A stretch of DNA of 32,421 bases from Patescibacteria group bacterium (GCA_027858235.1 JAQIDC010000009.1:1-32421), one strand, 5' to 3'; counted from the stretch's first letter, positions 7,901 through 16,667 are shown. The notes: generated by a model from the sequence alone, not told the origin. Numbers and translations: made by a program.

Positions 7901-8016
7901 TTAACTTTAATTTGTCTAGATTTCTTCGCAAAAACACCCTCAATGGAATCTTGTTCAGGTTCGTCACCTTGAGATGAACTAATTAAATCTTCAATTGATT
8001 GAATGTTATTTGGCAT
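4975..8016 (-). CDS. Tandem-fused type IV pilus / type II secretion ATPase (two PilB/GspE units)
   Basis: A 1013-aa chain containing two complete GspE/PilB ATPase units; usual family members have 500-600 residues. Unit 1: an N-terminal degenerate domain, then DVHIEAEENGIVIRLRIDGVL, Walker A GPTGSGKTTTLY near residue 320, Walker B/Asp box IVMVGEMRD, the His box, and a zinc site made of CDSCKKKY and CSKC. Unit 2 repeats all of this: DVHIDQAEDDVRIRYRIDGIL, Walker A near 762, VIMVGEIRD, CEHCKEEY and CEKC, ending in ETTIEEIFRVAR, which matches the end of unit 1 (KTSLEEIFRVIG). Both ATP sites look intact. It would power pilus extension or secretion at the inner membrane. A GTG three codons upstream (8025) is possible, but ATG at 8016 is preferred. 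No other pilus genes are in this window. Confidence 0.92.
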   Translation of the reverse strand: MPNNIQSIEDLISSSQGDEPEQDSIEGVFAKKSRQIKVNAMERSAEAQASAQGFPYISLFAFPISPEALSLIDEKQANDLNLVCFFYDGPNMRFASTNPRDVRIETLLKELEHKLHANSSIYLVSEYSMKSALNLYKTLPKIRKYVSGIEISPDAFDKFKKEIKDYKSLNKKVNDVNISDVVTLILATAVKTGASDVHIEAEENGIVIRLRIDGVLQEAATIEKDKWKKIISRMKLLARVKINITERPQDGRFTIFLNDDKIDIRASFLPTSYGESVVMRLLKSSSVGLPFEELGLTPEAFKVLNREIKKPNGLILTTGPTGSGKTTTLYAILNKLNSPKTKIITLEDPVEYKLEGINQSQVDESKKYTFSQGLRSILRQDPDIVMVGEMRDLETSEIAIQASLTGHLVLSTLHTNDAAGVIPRLVELGVKPFLIVPSVNCIIGQRLVRKLCDSCKKKYKLSSDDEQKIKKILAIISPRSGVEIPSEIPDVYMAGKGCSKCNSLGFKGRVGIYEIFTMSNDIKELTVSGAPAFKILEGAIEEGMITMLQDGVLKVLQGKTSLEEIFRVIGKFEYVDALYDIVISKTIGRGLNISKAEEETGKELSVDLQDMEAKLHVLPSNELLNIVLSAAIKIDTSDVHIDQAEDDVRIRYRIDGILHDVAKITKEQYLTLLGNVKILSGFSTNVKKATYDGRFGIFLESDKSKIDCRVSIISGGYGETVVIRILSSQASSLDMENLGFRGQSLEAIRRCVKKTKGVIITTGPTGSGKTTTLYSLLNMINHPDVKIITIEDPIEYHLEGIMQTQINSDEGYTFASALRSLMRQNPNVIMVGEIRDNETAVTAVEASMTGHLVLSTIHSNSAAGAINRFVGLGVERQMLAGAIECSIGQRLVRKICEHCKEEYKPTKQELKEVKEELAKINPKSGVIIPEKLTFYKGKGCEKCSNIGYKGRIGIYEVLEMTPDVQKLIQEHNVTEYDIEQKAMEDGSLLMMQDGILKALAGETTIEEIFRVAR

Positions 8017-8030
8017 ATGCCTCACTATAC

Positions 8031-8060
8031 AAGAGACTCAGCTAAAAAACTGAGTCTCTT
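8031..8060. repeat. 11-bp hairpin just upstream of the PilB start
   Basis: AAGAGACTCAG (8031-8041) pairs with CTGAGTCTCTT (8050-8060). On the minus strand a T6 run precedes the stem instead of following it, so it is not a normal terminator of the membrane-protein gene. It lies about 15 bases before the PilB ATG and could be a leader stem or an operator. Confidence 0.55.
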
Positions 8061-8081
8061 AAAAAATATGTAAGTTTTTAT

Positions 8082-9074
8082 TTAATTCTTTTTTCTTTTA
8101 AGGGACTCTGTTAATCTTTCTAGCTTAGACTTTCCACCTTGACCAGTTAAAACAACGAAAAGGTCAGTCCAGGAAACAATTTGGAAAGCGGTAATTATTG
8201 ACCTTGAAAGAGCTGCAATTAAAACGAAAAGTATTAAAGCCAGTAACATCAAGAGCCAGAACCCAAAGAGTGAACCCCAACCGGCCAAAAGTATTGCCAT
8301 AAAGATAAACGGTACTATTACAATTGTTAGGAGTAAAATAATTACAAGATTCACAAAAAAATCGATAAAGAAAAGAAGAAAAGCCATTTCGATGCTAATC
8401 AACCAATTTTCTCTAAACAACTTCCACCCTCTCTTAAGTCCTCCTAGAAAGTTTTCTTTTTTTAAAACAATATATGCAATCGAGTATTTAATAATAAAGG
8501 AAAATATTATAGATAGAGAAACAAAAAATACAAATATAATAGAAAATACTAAATTGTCTGATATAGATTCTTTTTGAAAAATACCAAGAATAAATGGAAG
8601 ACTAATAACAAAAAAACCTAAATAAAATACAGCCTTCAAAAAAATATTAAGTGAAAAAACTGACCAAAATTTTTCAATTCCTGCATTTAATCCAATTTTA
8701 AAATTATTTTGTTTCTCTGTTAACTCAAGTGCGGCGTTGTTCACTAATGCTCCCTGGGAAATGGTTGATAACCAAGTAACAAAAAAGAATAGGACTATAA
8801 AACTAAAATATATTAAAACAATTATAGCTACATTTACAGGGTCATCAGCCATCATCACCCCAATATTCCCAAATGTATCTAAACTAAAAAGAGTAGACAG
8901 TCTACTTAAAATAGGGAAAGGATTGCTTGCAACCTCTCCGCTTATAACATTAGCAAACAGTCCATACAAACTACTGCTAGTGAAAAAAGTAGCAAAAAGG
9001 CCAAAAAACCAAAAGTATTTATTTGACCAAGAGCTTTTAACAGCTCTTTTTACGATGTCTCTATATAATGTCAT
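8082..9074 (-). CDS. Polytopic membrane protein of unknown function
   Basis: A 330-aa protein with about six hydrophobic segments: near residues 22-42, 85-108, 140-165, 175-200, 230-260 and 270-295, with a basic C-terminal tail (SKLERLTESLKRKKN). The N-terminus MTLYRDIVKRAVKSSWSNKYFW resembles that of bacterial membrane proteins of the DUF975/GPDPase-membrane type, but no signature residue confirms the family. The ATG at 9074 is preceded by AAGGAG only three bases away, a strong but closely spaced Shine-Dalgarno. The gene lies 66 bases upstream of pilB on the same strand and may be cotranscribed with it. Confidence 0.75.
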   Translation of the reverse strand: MTLYRDIVKRAVKSSWSNKYFWFFGLFATFFTSSSLYGLFANVISGEVASNPFPILSRLSTLFSLDTFGNIGVMMADDPVNVAIIVLIYFSFIVLFFFVTWLSTISQGALVNNAALELTEKQNNFKIGLNAGIEKFWSVFSLNIFLKAVFYLGFFVISLPFILGIFQKESISDNLVFSIIFVFFVSLSIIFSFIIKYSIAYIVLKKENFLGGLKRGWKLFRENWLISIEMAFLLFFIDFFVNLVIILLLTIVIVPFIFMAILLAGWGSLFGFWLLMLLALILFVLIAALSRSIITAFQIVSWTDLFVVLTGQGGKSKLERLTESLKRKKN

Positions 9075-9159
9075 ATTCTCCTTGATTAATTATTATTGTT
9101 AAGAATATTATAACATATTTCGCAATGACTTAACAAGAGAAATAAAAATATATTTTAAA

Positions 9160-9288
9160 TCATAAATTCTAAGCACCAAACTCTAAACAAATCCCAAATT
9201 ATAATTTTCAAAATTCAAAATAGTTTTGGATTTATAGTTTTGAATATTTGTATTTGTTTAGATTTTAGAATTTAGGGTTTAGATTTTA
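9160..9288. repeat. AT-rich inverted-repeat element, copy B
   Basis: Starts with AAATTCTAAGCACCAAACTC and ends GTTTAGATTTTAGAATTTAG, the inverted counterpart, with TTCAAAATTCAAAATAGTTT near the centre. The rest of this 300-base gap holds only the promoter side of the membrane-protein gene and the ftsH terminator. Confidence 0.75.
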
Positions 9289-9301
9289 TTTTTAGTATTA
9301 T

Positions 9302-9341
9302 AAAAAAATACAGACTTAAATTTATCTTTATGCCTGTATTT
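9302..9341 (-). terminator. Probable ftsH terminator
   Basis: AAATACAG (9306-9313) pairs with CTGTATTT (9334-9341) across a 20-base loop. On the minus strand it is followed by a run of seven Ts. It sits 34 bases past the ftsH stop. The long loop makes it weaker than the others. Confidence 0.55.
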
Positions 9342-9374
9342 AATATTTGAGATATTTAAAAATTTTAAATATTT

Positions 9375-11204
9375 CTAAGCTTTTTCTTCAATGTTTTTTA
9401 TTATCTCTTCAAACTTCTCCTTCTCAATGGTTTCATTTTTTAGGAGCTCATCAACTATAGCCTTGATAACATTTTTTTTGTCTTTGATAACACCAAGGGC
9501 GGTATGACTAGCCTGGTCAATGAAATGTGTAATTTCTTTATCAATTTGTTCTGCTGTTTTTTCACTATAATCTCTTTGCTCGTGTATTTCACGGCCCAAG
9601 AAAATCATTTCTTCTTTTTCCCCAAAGGTTCTAAAGCCAAGTGAATCAGACATACCATAATCAGTGATTAATCTTCGAGCGAGACTAGTTGCTCTTCTGA
9701 GGTCTGAAGTAGCACCTGTAGTTGGATCTCCAAAAATTTCTTTTTCAGTTATAATACCACCTAGCAAAACCGCAATCTCTTCTAAATATTCTTCTTTTGT
9801 GTGCATATGCTTATCTTCCGTTGGGAGTTTTATGGTATAGCCTCCTGCTCGTCCACGTGAAACAACTGAAACTTTATGAACAGGGTCGGTGTTTGGTAAA
9901 AAGTGAGCAACAACAGCATGCCCTGCCTCATGATAAGCAGTAATCTCTTTTTCTTTTGGAGAAATAATTCTACTTTTTCTTTCAGGACCAAGCATTACTT
10001 TTTCTATTGCATCGAAAAGCTCATCCATAGTTATTGTTTTTTGATTTTTACGAGCAGACAAAATTGCTGCTTCATTTAAAATATTTGCTAAATCAGCCCC
10101 ACTAAACCCTGGGGTTCTTTCGGCTATTCTTCTTAAGCTTGTATCTTTGGCTAATGGTTTTTTCCTAGCATGTACTTTCAAAATTGCTTCCCTGTCTTTA
10201 ATGTCTGGAACATCAATCATAACTTGTCTATCAAATCTTCCTGGTCTAAGTAAAGCTGGGTCCAAAACATCAGGTCTGTTTGTAGCAGCGATAACTATAA
10301 CATTTGTACTTTGATCAAATCCATCCATCTCAACTAAAATTTGGTTTAGGGTTTGTTCTCGTTCATCATGAGAGCCACCCATTCCTGATCCTCTTTTTCT
10401 ACCAACTGCATCAATTTCATCAATAAATATTATACAAGGTGAATTTTTCTTTGCTTTTTTAAATAAATCACGAACTCTCGATGCTCCAACGCCTACAAAC
10501 ATTTCTACAAATTCAGAACCAGAAATGTGGAAAAATGGCACATCAGCTTCTCCGGCAACAGCTCTCGCCATTAAGGTTTTTCCTGTTCCAGGACTCCCGA
10601 GGAGAAGAACCCCTCTTGGAATTCGTGCTCCAAGATCAAGAAACTTTTTAGGATTTTTCAAAAACTCTACAACCTCACCAAGTTCTTCTTTTGCTTCAGT
10701 GGCTCCAGCAACCTCCTTAAACGAAACTTTTATCTTTTGATCCTTATTGAATTCTTTAGCTTGAGATTGACCAAACATCATTGCCTTTGAATTGGCCCCC
10801 TGAGCAGAACGCATCATAAAAAATATGAAAGCACCAATTATTAAAAATGGAATAAGAACGGTAAAGAATACTGATTTAAGCATATTCTTTCCTTCTTCGT
10901 CGACAATCTGAATATTTGCTTTTGAAATCTTATCCTTTTCAACGCCAAGGTTATTCAACATTTCAAAAACAGAGACTCCGGACTCTTTTGTAACCACCTC
11001 ACTACTGCCATCCTTTAGCTTTATTTCAATTTGGTTACCACGAATCATGACTTCTTCCACTTGTTCATCTTCAATTTGGTTTACAAATCTTTCGACACCA
11101 ACAACGCTCGGTTTCTCTCCAATTTCACCTGTGTAGCTAATTACCATCGCAATTACCAAAAATACTGTAAACAGAATTATGAAGTTTTTTATCAAGTTTT
11201 TCAT
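9375..11204 (-). CDS. ftsH: ATP-dependent zinc metalloprotease FtsH
   Basis: A 609-aa membrane-bound AAA+ protease that degrades misfolded membrane proteins and some regulators. Two membrane segments (about 8-25 and 110-131) flank a small extracytoplasmic domain. The AAA module has Walker A GSPGTGKT (203-210), Walker [12 protein letters not shown] (258-268) and the second region of homology around [18 protein letters not shown]. The zinc site is HEAGH (425-429) with the third ligand probably Asp501 in [10 protein letters not shown]. All motifs are intact and the length is normal. The ATG follows only a weak purine stretch (AAAAGAG). It is not in an obvious operon: an inverted-repeat element lies downstream and a terminator upstream. 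Confidence 0.98.
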   Translation of the reverse strand: MKNLIKNFIILFTVFLVIAMVISYTGEIGEKPSVVGVERFVNQIEDEQVEEVMIRGNQIEIKLKDGSSEVVTKESGVSVFEMLNNLGVEKDKISKANIQIVDEEGKNMLKSVFFTVLIPFLIIGAFIFFMMRSAQGANSKAMMFGQSQAKEFNKDQKIKVSFKEVAGATEAKEELGEVVEFLKNPKKFLDLGARIPRGVLLLGSPGTGKTLMARAVAGEADVPFFHISGSEFVEMFVGVGASRVRDLFKKAKKNSPCIIFIDEIDAVGRKRGSGMGGSHDEREQTLNQILVEMDGFDQSTNVIVIAATNRPDVLDPALLRPGRFDRQVMIDVPDIKDREAILKVHARKKPLAKDTSLRRIAERTPGFSGADLANILNEAAILSARKNQKTITMDELFDAIEKVMLGPERKSRIISPKEKEITAYHEAGHAVVAHFLPNTDPVHKVSVVSRGRAGGYTIKLPTEDKHMHTKEEYLEEIAVLLGGIITEKEIFGDPTTGATSDLRRATSLARRLITDYGMSDSLGFRTFGEKEEMIFLGREIHEQRDYSEKTAEQIDKEITHFIDQASHTALGVIKDKKNVIKAIVDELLKNETIEKEKFEEIIKNIEEKA

Positions 11205-11290
11205 ATATATTTCTCTTTTATTAAAAATAAATTTTTATTTATCATTAGTATAGTATATCCATTTCTCCTGTTTTTGACAACCTTGGGAGA

Positions 11291-11330
11291 TATAAAAAAT
11301 ACGCACAGTCAGCGCGTACTTTTTATATGA
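11291..11330 (-). terminator. Terminator of the S1-domain gene, possibly bidirectional
   Basis: The stem (11291-11304 with 11314-11327) has one mismatch; its core on the minus strand is ACGCGC/GTGCGT (one wobble) with loop TGACT, followed by ATTTTTTATATC. The plus side also has a T-rich tail. It lies between the S1-gene stop and the ftsH start. Confidence 0.75.
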
Positions 11331-11343
11331 TATTTGGAAGAAA

Positions 11344-12726
11344 CTATTTTTTAGATTCTTCTTTTTTCTTCTCTTTTTTTACAACTTTTTCTTTCTTCTC
11401 TTTCTTCTCATTCTTTTCTACTTTAGCTTCTTCTTTTTTAGCCTTTTTAGGTTTTTCTTCCTTTTCTTCCTTAACTTCACTTACCTTTTTCTTTACATCT
11501 TCAGTTTTCTTTACTTTCTTTTCCTTTTTATCCTGTGCTGCCTGCCCGTCCTCTGGCGTGGAGCTTGCCGAAGTATCTTTTTCCTTCTTTTCCTGTGCTG
11601 AGCTTGCTGAAGTATCTTCCTTAACCTTTTTTCCAGAACCAATTGCTAATCCCATCCTATGATTTTTTGCCTCTATTGAAACAATCTCAAATTCTCTTTC
11701 CTCATCCATCTTGAAAACTTCAGAAACTTTTTGTCCAGAAGCTAGTCCAAGTTGAGTAACATGCGCTAATCCATGAATTGCATCATCGAGTTTTACAAAC
11801 AAACCAAATGGGTTTACTTTCAAAACGGTTCCTTTTATAATTTGACCGATTTTATACTTTTTAGCTACTTCATGCCAAGGATCTGTTAGAAGTTTTTTGG
11901 CACTTAAGAATATCTTTGAGCCATCAACATTAATAACTTCAGCCTTTATTTTATCATTAACTTTAAACAGGTCTGATGGATCATCAATTCTCTGCCAAGC
12001 TAATTCTGAAATATGAATAAGCCCCTCAAGACTTTCACCAAAGCTGATAAATACACCGAAGTCTGTAACTGCGGTAATCTCACCTTCAACCAAGGTTCCA
12101 ACTTTATATTTTTCAATAACATCTTTTTGCTGTTCATTCCAAGCTTCTTTTTCAGAAAAAATAGTTTTTTCTTCCTTTTCATCAAGAGTAATAATTTTTA
12201 CTTCAAACTCTTTCCCAGCAAATGATTTCAACTTATCTAGAATCTTTCCTTTGTCCCCACCATTGATTCTTGGATAATTTTCTGGAGCCAACTGTGAAAC
12301 CGGAAGGAATCCAGGAATCTGTCTGTACTGAGCTAGAAGACCACCCTTGTTAGCATCAATAATTTTAATTTTAATAATACTTTTGTCAACGTAAGCTTGT
12401 CTTAAACCAGCCCAAGCTTTTTCTTGACCAGCGAATCTGAAAGACATTTCTAGTTGACCAAACTCATTTTCATCATCGATAACTGTAGCCTCAACCGTAT
12501 CCCCAGCTTTTAAGTTTGCATAATCATCATCTTCCTCATAAAGTTCAGGGCCACGTACAACACCTGTTAAAACTCCGTTGATATCCAACTTCACTTCTGA
12601 TTTTGAGGCTGATAAAACTTCGCCTTTAATGCTGTCTCCAACTTGTGGAATTTTGATTAAATGCTCCTCTAATAGTTTTTTGAAATTTACCGATTCTTCG
12701 GTATTTTGATTTTTTTCGTCTGCCAT
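11344..12726 (-). CDS. rpsA: S1-domain RNA-binding protein (ribosomal protein S1-like)
   Basis: A 460-aa protein with four S1 (OB-fold) repeats at about 28-98, 113-193, 208-278 and 293-363. Repeats 3 and 4 are the most canonical (VEGEITAVTDFGVFISFGES then GLIHISEL; IKGTVLKVNPFGLFVKLDDA then IHGLAHVTQL). Repeats 1 and 2 are diverged, as in the ribosome-binding repeats of S1. Residues 366-460 form a Lys/Glu-rich disordered tail. The tail contains a duplicated block (DTSASS twice) and a 21-base in-frame insertion at 11541-11561. E. coli S1 has six repeats, but four are usual in many bacteria. It would bind mRNA at the 30S subunit, of interest because most genes here lack Shine-Dalgarno sites. 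The ATG is preceded by an AT-rich leader. Confidence 0.9.
   Translation of the reverse strand: MADEKNQNTEESVNFKKLLEEHLIKIPQVGDSIKGEVLSASKSEVKLDINGVLTGVVRGPELYEEDDDYANLKAGDTVEATVIDDENEFGQLEMSFRFAGQEKAWAGLRQAYVDKSIIKIKIIDANKGGLLAQYRQIPGFLPVSQLAPENYPRINGGDKGKILDKLKSFAGKEFEVKIITLDEKEEKTIFSEKEAWNEQQKDVIEKYKVGTLVEGEITAVTDFGVFISFGESLEGLIHISELAWQRIDDPSDLFKVNDKIKAEVINVDGSKIFLSAKKLLTDPWHEVAKKYKIGQIIKGTVLKVNPFGLFVKLDDAIHGLAHVTQLGLASGQKVSEVFKMDEEREFEIVSIEAKNHRMGLAIGSGKKVKEDTSASSAQEKKEKDTSASSTPEDGQAAQDKKEKKVKKTEDVKKKVSEVKEEKEEKPKKAKKEEAKVEKNEKKEKKEKVVKKEKKKEESKK
11541..11561. repeat. 21-base in-frame insertion within a duplicated unit of the S1 tail
   Basis: Two units that begin TCCTGTGCTG and end GCTTGC(C/T)GAAGTATC lie at 11531-11577 and 11591-11616. 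The first holds an extra CCTGCCCGTCCTCTGGCGTG plus one G, adding seven codons. The insert is GC-rich, unlike the rest of the tail. Confidence 0.6.
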
Positions 12727-12975
12727 TTTAATATGCTTTTTTCCAATAAAAAAAGACTTTATTTAACCTTTTCTAGTTTGATTCTAGAAAAAGCAATCTG
12801 GTCACCTCAGCTAATATTAGCTTAAAATCCAGAAGATTATTAATAAGTGTTAATAGTTCTTTATAAACCCTGGTGGGTTTTGTATAATTGGGAACTCATA
12901 TTCCTAATTATATAATAATAGAGCCAGTACTAACTAGCCCTATTATTATACATTGTTTTGTTTATTTTGCAATAC
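12727..12975 (-). promoter_or_regulatory. Structured leader and promoter region of the S1-domain gene
   Basis: Contains several stems: CTTTTCTAG/CTAGAAAAAG (12768-12793), the palindrome GCTAATATTAGC (12810-12821) within a wider AATCTGG/CCAGAAGATT pair, AAACCC/GGGTTT near 12867-12882, and TATAATAATAG/CTATTATTATA (12911-12950). A minus-strand TATAAT lies in the last stem. If transcription starts there, the mRNA has a leader of about 170 bases, suited to autoregulation as known for S1. Confidence 0.4.
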
Positions 12976-13938
12976 TTAGTTACAACTTGCTTCAGTCGCA
13001 GCTCCAGTCGCTCCAAATCCGAACCCTGCAGAAGGAGAAGCTGAGGATAATTCAGTTGAACATTCCTCTGGTTCTACTTCAAAACCAGCACAAACTGCAG
13101 CAAGCAAGCTAGCTGAATCTCTACCAGCCGAAGCAGTTGTCCCATTAATAACTAATGTTGGTGAACCTTTCACCCCGTAAGCTAAATTTTCATCTTTGTG
13201 GATATTAAACTGAGGGTAAGAACCACCTGACCAAGTAGTCTTATCAGCAAAAAGTTCTTTTACCTTAAATTCCTTATCAGTAGCAGTAACACAAGTATTA
13301 AGAGTTCTTGTATTAATATTATTTTCACCTAAACATCTTTCGTAGTTATCATCTTCAAGAAAACACTCTAAATATGACAAATATTTATCCGATTGTTCCT
13401 CCATAATACAATATTGTCTCAACTCTTCATCAAGTTCTTTTTCACCATGCATAGCATAGCTAACAAATTTGATTTGAATATCCGCTTTATCTCCCAATGT
13501 TTTTATAACAGGAATCAAGCCTTTTTCAATTTGAGTTCCGTATGGGCAATGACTCATTACAAAAGCTTCGACAACTGGCTTTTCCGTCTTTGGAACATCA
13601 ACAGACTGTGCTGCAGCTTGTTCTCCATTAGTTTTATCTGCTGTTGCCGCCTCTGTTTCTTCAATATCCATAACTTGAGGGAAAAACTTTTTACCGTCCA
13701 TGGATAAATATGAATCTATTTCCTGTCCATCAGGAAGATTTACTACTACTTTATATAAACCAGCTTCTTCTACTACTTCTTTAATTGATATTTCGGTTCC
13801 TGGTTGAACTAAATTGTTTGCTATAAAATCATTTGCTTTTACTTTTGCTTCCTCGAGTGTAAGTGTTTTTTCTTTTTGGGTGGCGCAAGCGCTTAACACC
13901 AATATGGACATAAGTCCTAAAAATATAATTTTCTTCAT
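12976..13938 (-). CDS. Lipoprotein with thioredoxin-fold domain and single-Cys CPYG motif
   Basis: A 320-aa envelope lipoprotein: signal MKKIIFLGLMSILVLSAC with lipobox LSAC, so Cys18 would be lipidated. Residues 25-90 resemble a PepSY-like domain (LTLEEAKVKANDFIANNLVQ), then a linker. A thioredoxin/DsbA-like domain begins at about 121 (VVEAFVMSHCPYGTQ). The active site reads Cys131-Pro-Tyr-Gly134, so the second Cys of CxxC is missing. A cis-Pro motif is present (GVKGSPTLV, Pro260). Seven further Cys (177, 192, 202, 216, 283, 293, 319) could form structural or resolving disulfides. It may be a monothiol oxidoreductase, isomerase or carrier; the function is inferred. LspA, encoded at the right of the window, would remove the signal peptide. 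Confidence 0.82.
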   Translation of the reverse strand: MKKIIFLGLMSILVLSACATQKEKTLTLEEAKVKANDFIANNLVQPGTEISIKEVVEEAGLYKVVVNLPDGQEIDSYLSMDGKKFFPQVMDIEETEAATADKTNGEQAAAQSVDVPKTEKPVVEAFVMSHCPYGTQIEKGLIPVIKTLGDKADIQIKFVSYAMHGEKELDEELRQYCIMEEQSDKYLSYLECFLEDDNYERCLGENNINTRTLNTCVTATDKEFKVKELFADKTTWSGGSYPQFNIHKDENLAYGVKGSPTLVINGTTASAGRDSASLLAAVCAGFEVEPEECSTELSSASPSAGFGFGATGAATEASCN

Positions 13939-13976
13939 AGAAATTTTTTATATTTAGTTAATTATTATAATTAGTT

Positions 13977-14054
13977 GAAAGATAAAAGTTGAAAGTTGAA
14001 AGATTAGATACTTATTTTTTTTCTTTTTTTGTACACTTTTAACTTTTTACTTTC
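13977..14054. repeat. Imperfect purine/pyrimidine inverted repeat
   Basis: Left arm GAAAGATAAAAGTTGAAAGT and right arm ACTTTTAACTTTTTACTTTC are imperfect reverse complements around a T-rich centre. It fills the gap between gyrA and the lipoprotein gene. On the minus strand it could act as a weak terminator for gyrA, but no compact GC stem is present. Confidence 0.5.
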
Positions 14055-16646
14055 CTATACCCAAGTTACTGAGGAGACGTGGTCATCTTCTTTTTTGAAT
14101 CGCATCAATTTAACTCCCTGAGTATCTCTCCCTGACTGTACGACAGATTTGAATGGCAACCGAATAACCTGTCCTGCTTCAGATATTATCACTAAATCGC
14201 TATCTTTCATAGTCTCTGAGTCAAGAACATATGAATTAACAATTTTACCTGTTTTTTCGGTCACTTTTGCAGTTTTTATACCAGAGCCACTTCTTCCTTG
14301 AACCTTATACAAATTTAGATTGGTTCTCTTTCCATAGCCCTTTTCCATAACCGATAAAACTTGTATTTTGCCTTTTTTGTCATCTCCCTGATTAATTACC
14401 CCCATTCCAACTAACTTGTCGTCTTTTTTAATTCTAATTCCAGAAACACCAGAAGCACCTCGACCCATATCGCGAACATCTGCTTCTTTAAATCGGATAG
14501 ACTGACCACCGGCTGTAATCAATTGAATATGATCTTTTCCAGTTGTTGGTTTAGCCCAAATAAGGGCGTCTTCATCTTTTATTTTAATAGCAATCAAACC
14601 AGACCTTCTAACATTTCCAAAATCTTCAATCTTCACTTTTTTAACTAACCCTTTTTCGGTAGCAAAGAACAAATACTTATACTCAATTACTTTATCCATA
14701 GGAAGGATTGAAGTTACTTTTTCTGTTGGCATTAGTTGAAGAAAATTTACAATAGCAGAGCCCTTTGTAGTTCTAGTTGATTGTGGTATTTCATGAACTT
14801 TCAATTGAAAAACTCTACCTTTAGTTGTAAAAAACAAAACATCATTATGAGTCATGCTATTGAACATAAATTCAACACTATCTTCTTCTTTTGTTGTTAA
14901 ACCAACAACTCCTTTACCACCTCTTGATTGAACCTTGAATGTATCGGGTGAAAGCCTTTTTATATAACCATCACCAGTCATCATAACAAATGTCTCTTCG
15001 TTTGGTACAAGGTCTTCAACGGAAAAATCTTTAACTCCACGGGCTATCACTTGTGTTCTTCTGACACAATCACCTTTAGCAATGAGTTCGTTTATATCAT
15101 CTTTAATAATTTTTGCTACTTTAATCTTTGAGGCTAGAATTGACTCTAGGTCACTGATTAATTTCATTTTTTCTTTTAGCTCATTTTCAATTTTCAATTT
15201 TTCTAGATTAGCAAGGCTTTGCAAGCGCATTTCTAGAATTGCTATAGCCTGAATTTCGGATAGCTTGAACTTCTTCATTAGGTTTGTTTTTGCAACCTCT
15301 TTGTCTTTTGAAGCCTTAATAATTTTTATTACAGCATCGATGTTTTTGAGAGCAATCATTAAACCTTCCAAAATATGAGCTCTTGCTTTTGCTTTTCTTA
15401 ATTCAAATTCAGTTCTTCTCCTTATGACATTTGTTCTATGTTTAATATACTCTTCCAAGACCATCTTTAGAGTCAAAACCTTTGGTTGGATACCGTCAAT
15501 TAGGGCAAGTAAGTTTACATGAAAAGTTGTTTGCAGCTGAGTCTGTTTGTATAGACTATTGATAATCTTTTTCGGATAGGCGTCTCTTTTTAAATCCACT
15601 ACAACCCTAACTCCGTCTTTATCAGATTCATCACGCAGATCCTTAATGCCTTCTATTTTTTTATTCTTAACAAGATCGGCAATTTTTTCTACAAAAACAG
15701 ATTTATTTGTTTGATATGGAAGTTCTGAAATAATAATTTGAAAAAACCCAGGTTTTGGTTCAACTATTTCGGCCCTACCCCGCAAAACAATACCTCCACG
15801 TCCAGTGGCGTAAGCTTGTTTAATATCTCTTTTATCATAAATAATTCCAGCTGTTGGAAAATCAGGACCCTTTACAAATTCCATTAGATCGTCGACGTTT
15901 GCGTCTGGATTATCTAATAAATGATTAATAGCATCTCCTAGCTCTCTTAGGTTGTGAGGAGGAATATTTGTAGACATACCAACAGCAATACCCATTGTTC
16001 CATTTAAAAGAAGCTGAGGAAGTTTAGCCGGCATTACTTGCGGTTCATTTTGAGACCCATCATAGTTTGGCACGAAATCAACCGTATCTTTATCAATATC
16101 AAAAAGCATTTCTTCGGCTATGGCTGAAAGCTTGGCCTCGGTATAACGCATAGCAGCTGCACCATCGCCATCCATGGATCCAAAATTACCTTGACCACGA
16201 ACAAGAGGATAACGCATAGAAAAATCTTGTGCCAAACGAACCATGGCCTCATAAACTGAAGAATCTCCATGAGGATGATACTTACCAAGAACTTCACCAA
16301 CAACCGTAGCCGATTTTCTAAATTTACCATTGGCCCTGAGTCCAAGACTCCACATAGCATAAAGTATTCTTCTATGAACAGGCTTGAGTCCATCACGAAC
16401 ATCGGGAAGTGCACGAGAAACAATAACGCTCATCGCATAATCGAGATATGACTTCTTCATCTCATCAGTTATAACTTCTGGAATGATTGTTCCATAAGAT
16501 GTTTCTGTTTTTTCACTAACTATCAAATGCTCCTTTTCCTCCGCTTCTCCTTTATTTTTATCTTGACTTTCCTCTTCATCTTTATTTTTATTGTTTCCCA
16601 GTCCACCACCTTTGGCTGAGCCATTCACCTTGTCTTTCTTTTTCAT
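14055..16646 (-). CDS. gyrA: DNA gyrase subunit A
   Basis: An 863-aa type IIA topoisomerase subunit that cuts and religates DNA during negative supercoiling. A charged, Gly/Lys/Glu-rich N-terminal extension of about 55 residues precedes the conserved start of the breakage-reunion domain ([21 protein letters not shown]). The quinolone-region helix reads [13 protein letters not shown] (Ser129 and Glu133 at the positions of E. coli Ser83 and Asp87), and the active-site Tyr168 is in [11 protein letters not shown]. The C-terminal beta-pinwheel carries QSRGGKG near residue 572, a variant of the GyrA box (QRRGGKG), so this is GyrA and not ParC. No gyrB is in the window. No Shine-Dalgarno is visible before the ATG. 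Confidence 0.97.
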   Translation of the reverse strand: MKKKDKVNGSAKGGGLGNNKNKDEEESQDKNKGEAEEKEHLIVSEKTETSYGTIIPEVITDEMKKSYLDYAMSVIVSRALPDVRDGLKPVHRRILYAMWSLGLRANGKFRKSATVVGEVLGKYHPHGDSSVYEAMVRLAQDFSMRYPLVRGQGNFGSMDGDGAAAMRYTEAKLSAIAEEMLFDIDKDTVDFVPNYDGSQNEPQVMPAKLPQLLLNGTMGIAVGMSTNIPPHNLRELGDAINHLLDNPDANVDDLMEFVKGPDFPTAGIIYDKRDIKQAYATGRGGIVLRGRAEIVEPKPGFFQIIISELPYQTNKSVFVEKIADLVKNKKIEGIKDLRDESDKDGVRVVVDLKRDAYPKKIINSLYKQTQLQTTFHVNLLALIDGIQPKVLTLKMVLEEYIKHRTNVIRRRTEFELRKAKARAHILEGLMIALKNIDAVIKIIKASKDKEVAKTNLMKKFKLSEIQAIAILEMRLQSLANLEKLKIENELKEKMKLISDLESILASKIKVAKIIKDDINELIAKGDCVRRTQVIARGVKDFSVEDLVPNEETFVMMTGDGYIKRLSPDTFKVQSRGGKGVVGLTTKEEDSVEFMFNSMTHNDVLFFTTKGRVFQLKVHEIPQSTRTTKGSAIVNFLQLMPTEKVTSILPMDKVIEYKYLFFATEKGLVKKVKIEDFGNVRRSGLIAIKIKDEDALIWAKPTTGKDHIQLITAGGQSIRFKEADVRDMGRGASGVSGIRIKKDDKLVGMGVINQGDDKKGKIQVLSVMEKGYGKRTNLNLYKVQGRSGSGIKTAKVTEKTGKIVNSYVLDSETMKDSDLVIISEAGQVIRLPFKSVVQSGRDTQGVKLMRFKKEDDHVSSVTWV

Positions 16647-16667
16647 TATATCTTATATAAATATTTA

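Noticed and set aside
8031-8060. Terminator of the 8082-9074 gene
   Set aside because: On the minus strand the T-run precedes the stem and no T-run follows.
11327-11662. Plus-strand Phe/Ser-rich ORF opposite the S1 tail
   Set aside because: Antisense of the Lys/Glu-rich tail; composition is explained by the real gene on the other strand.
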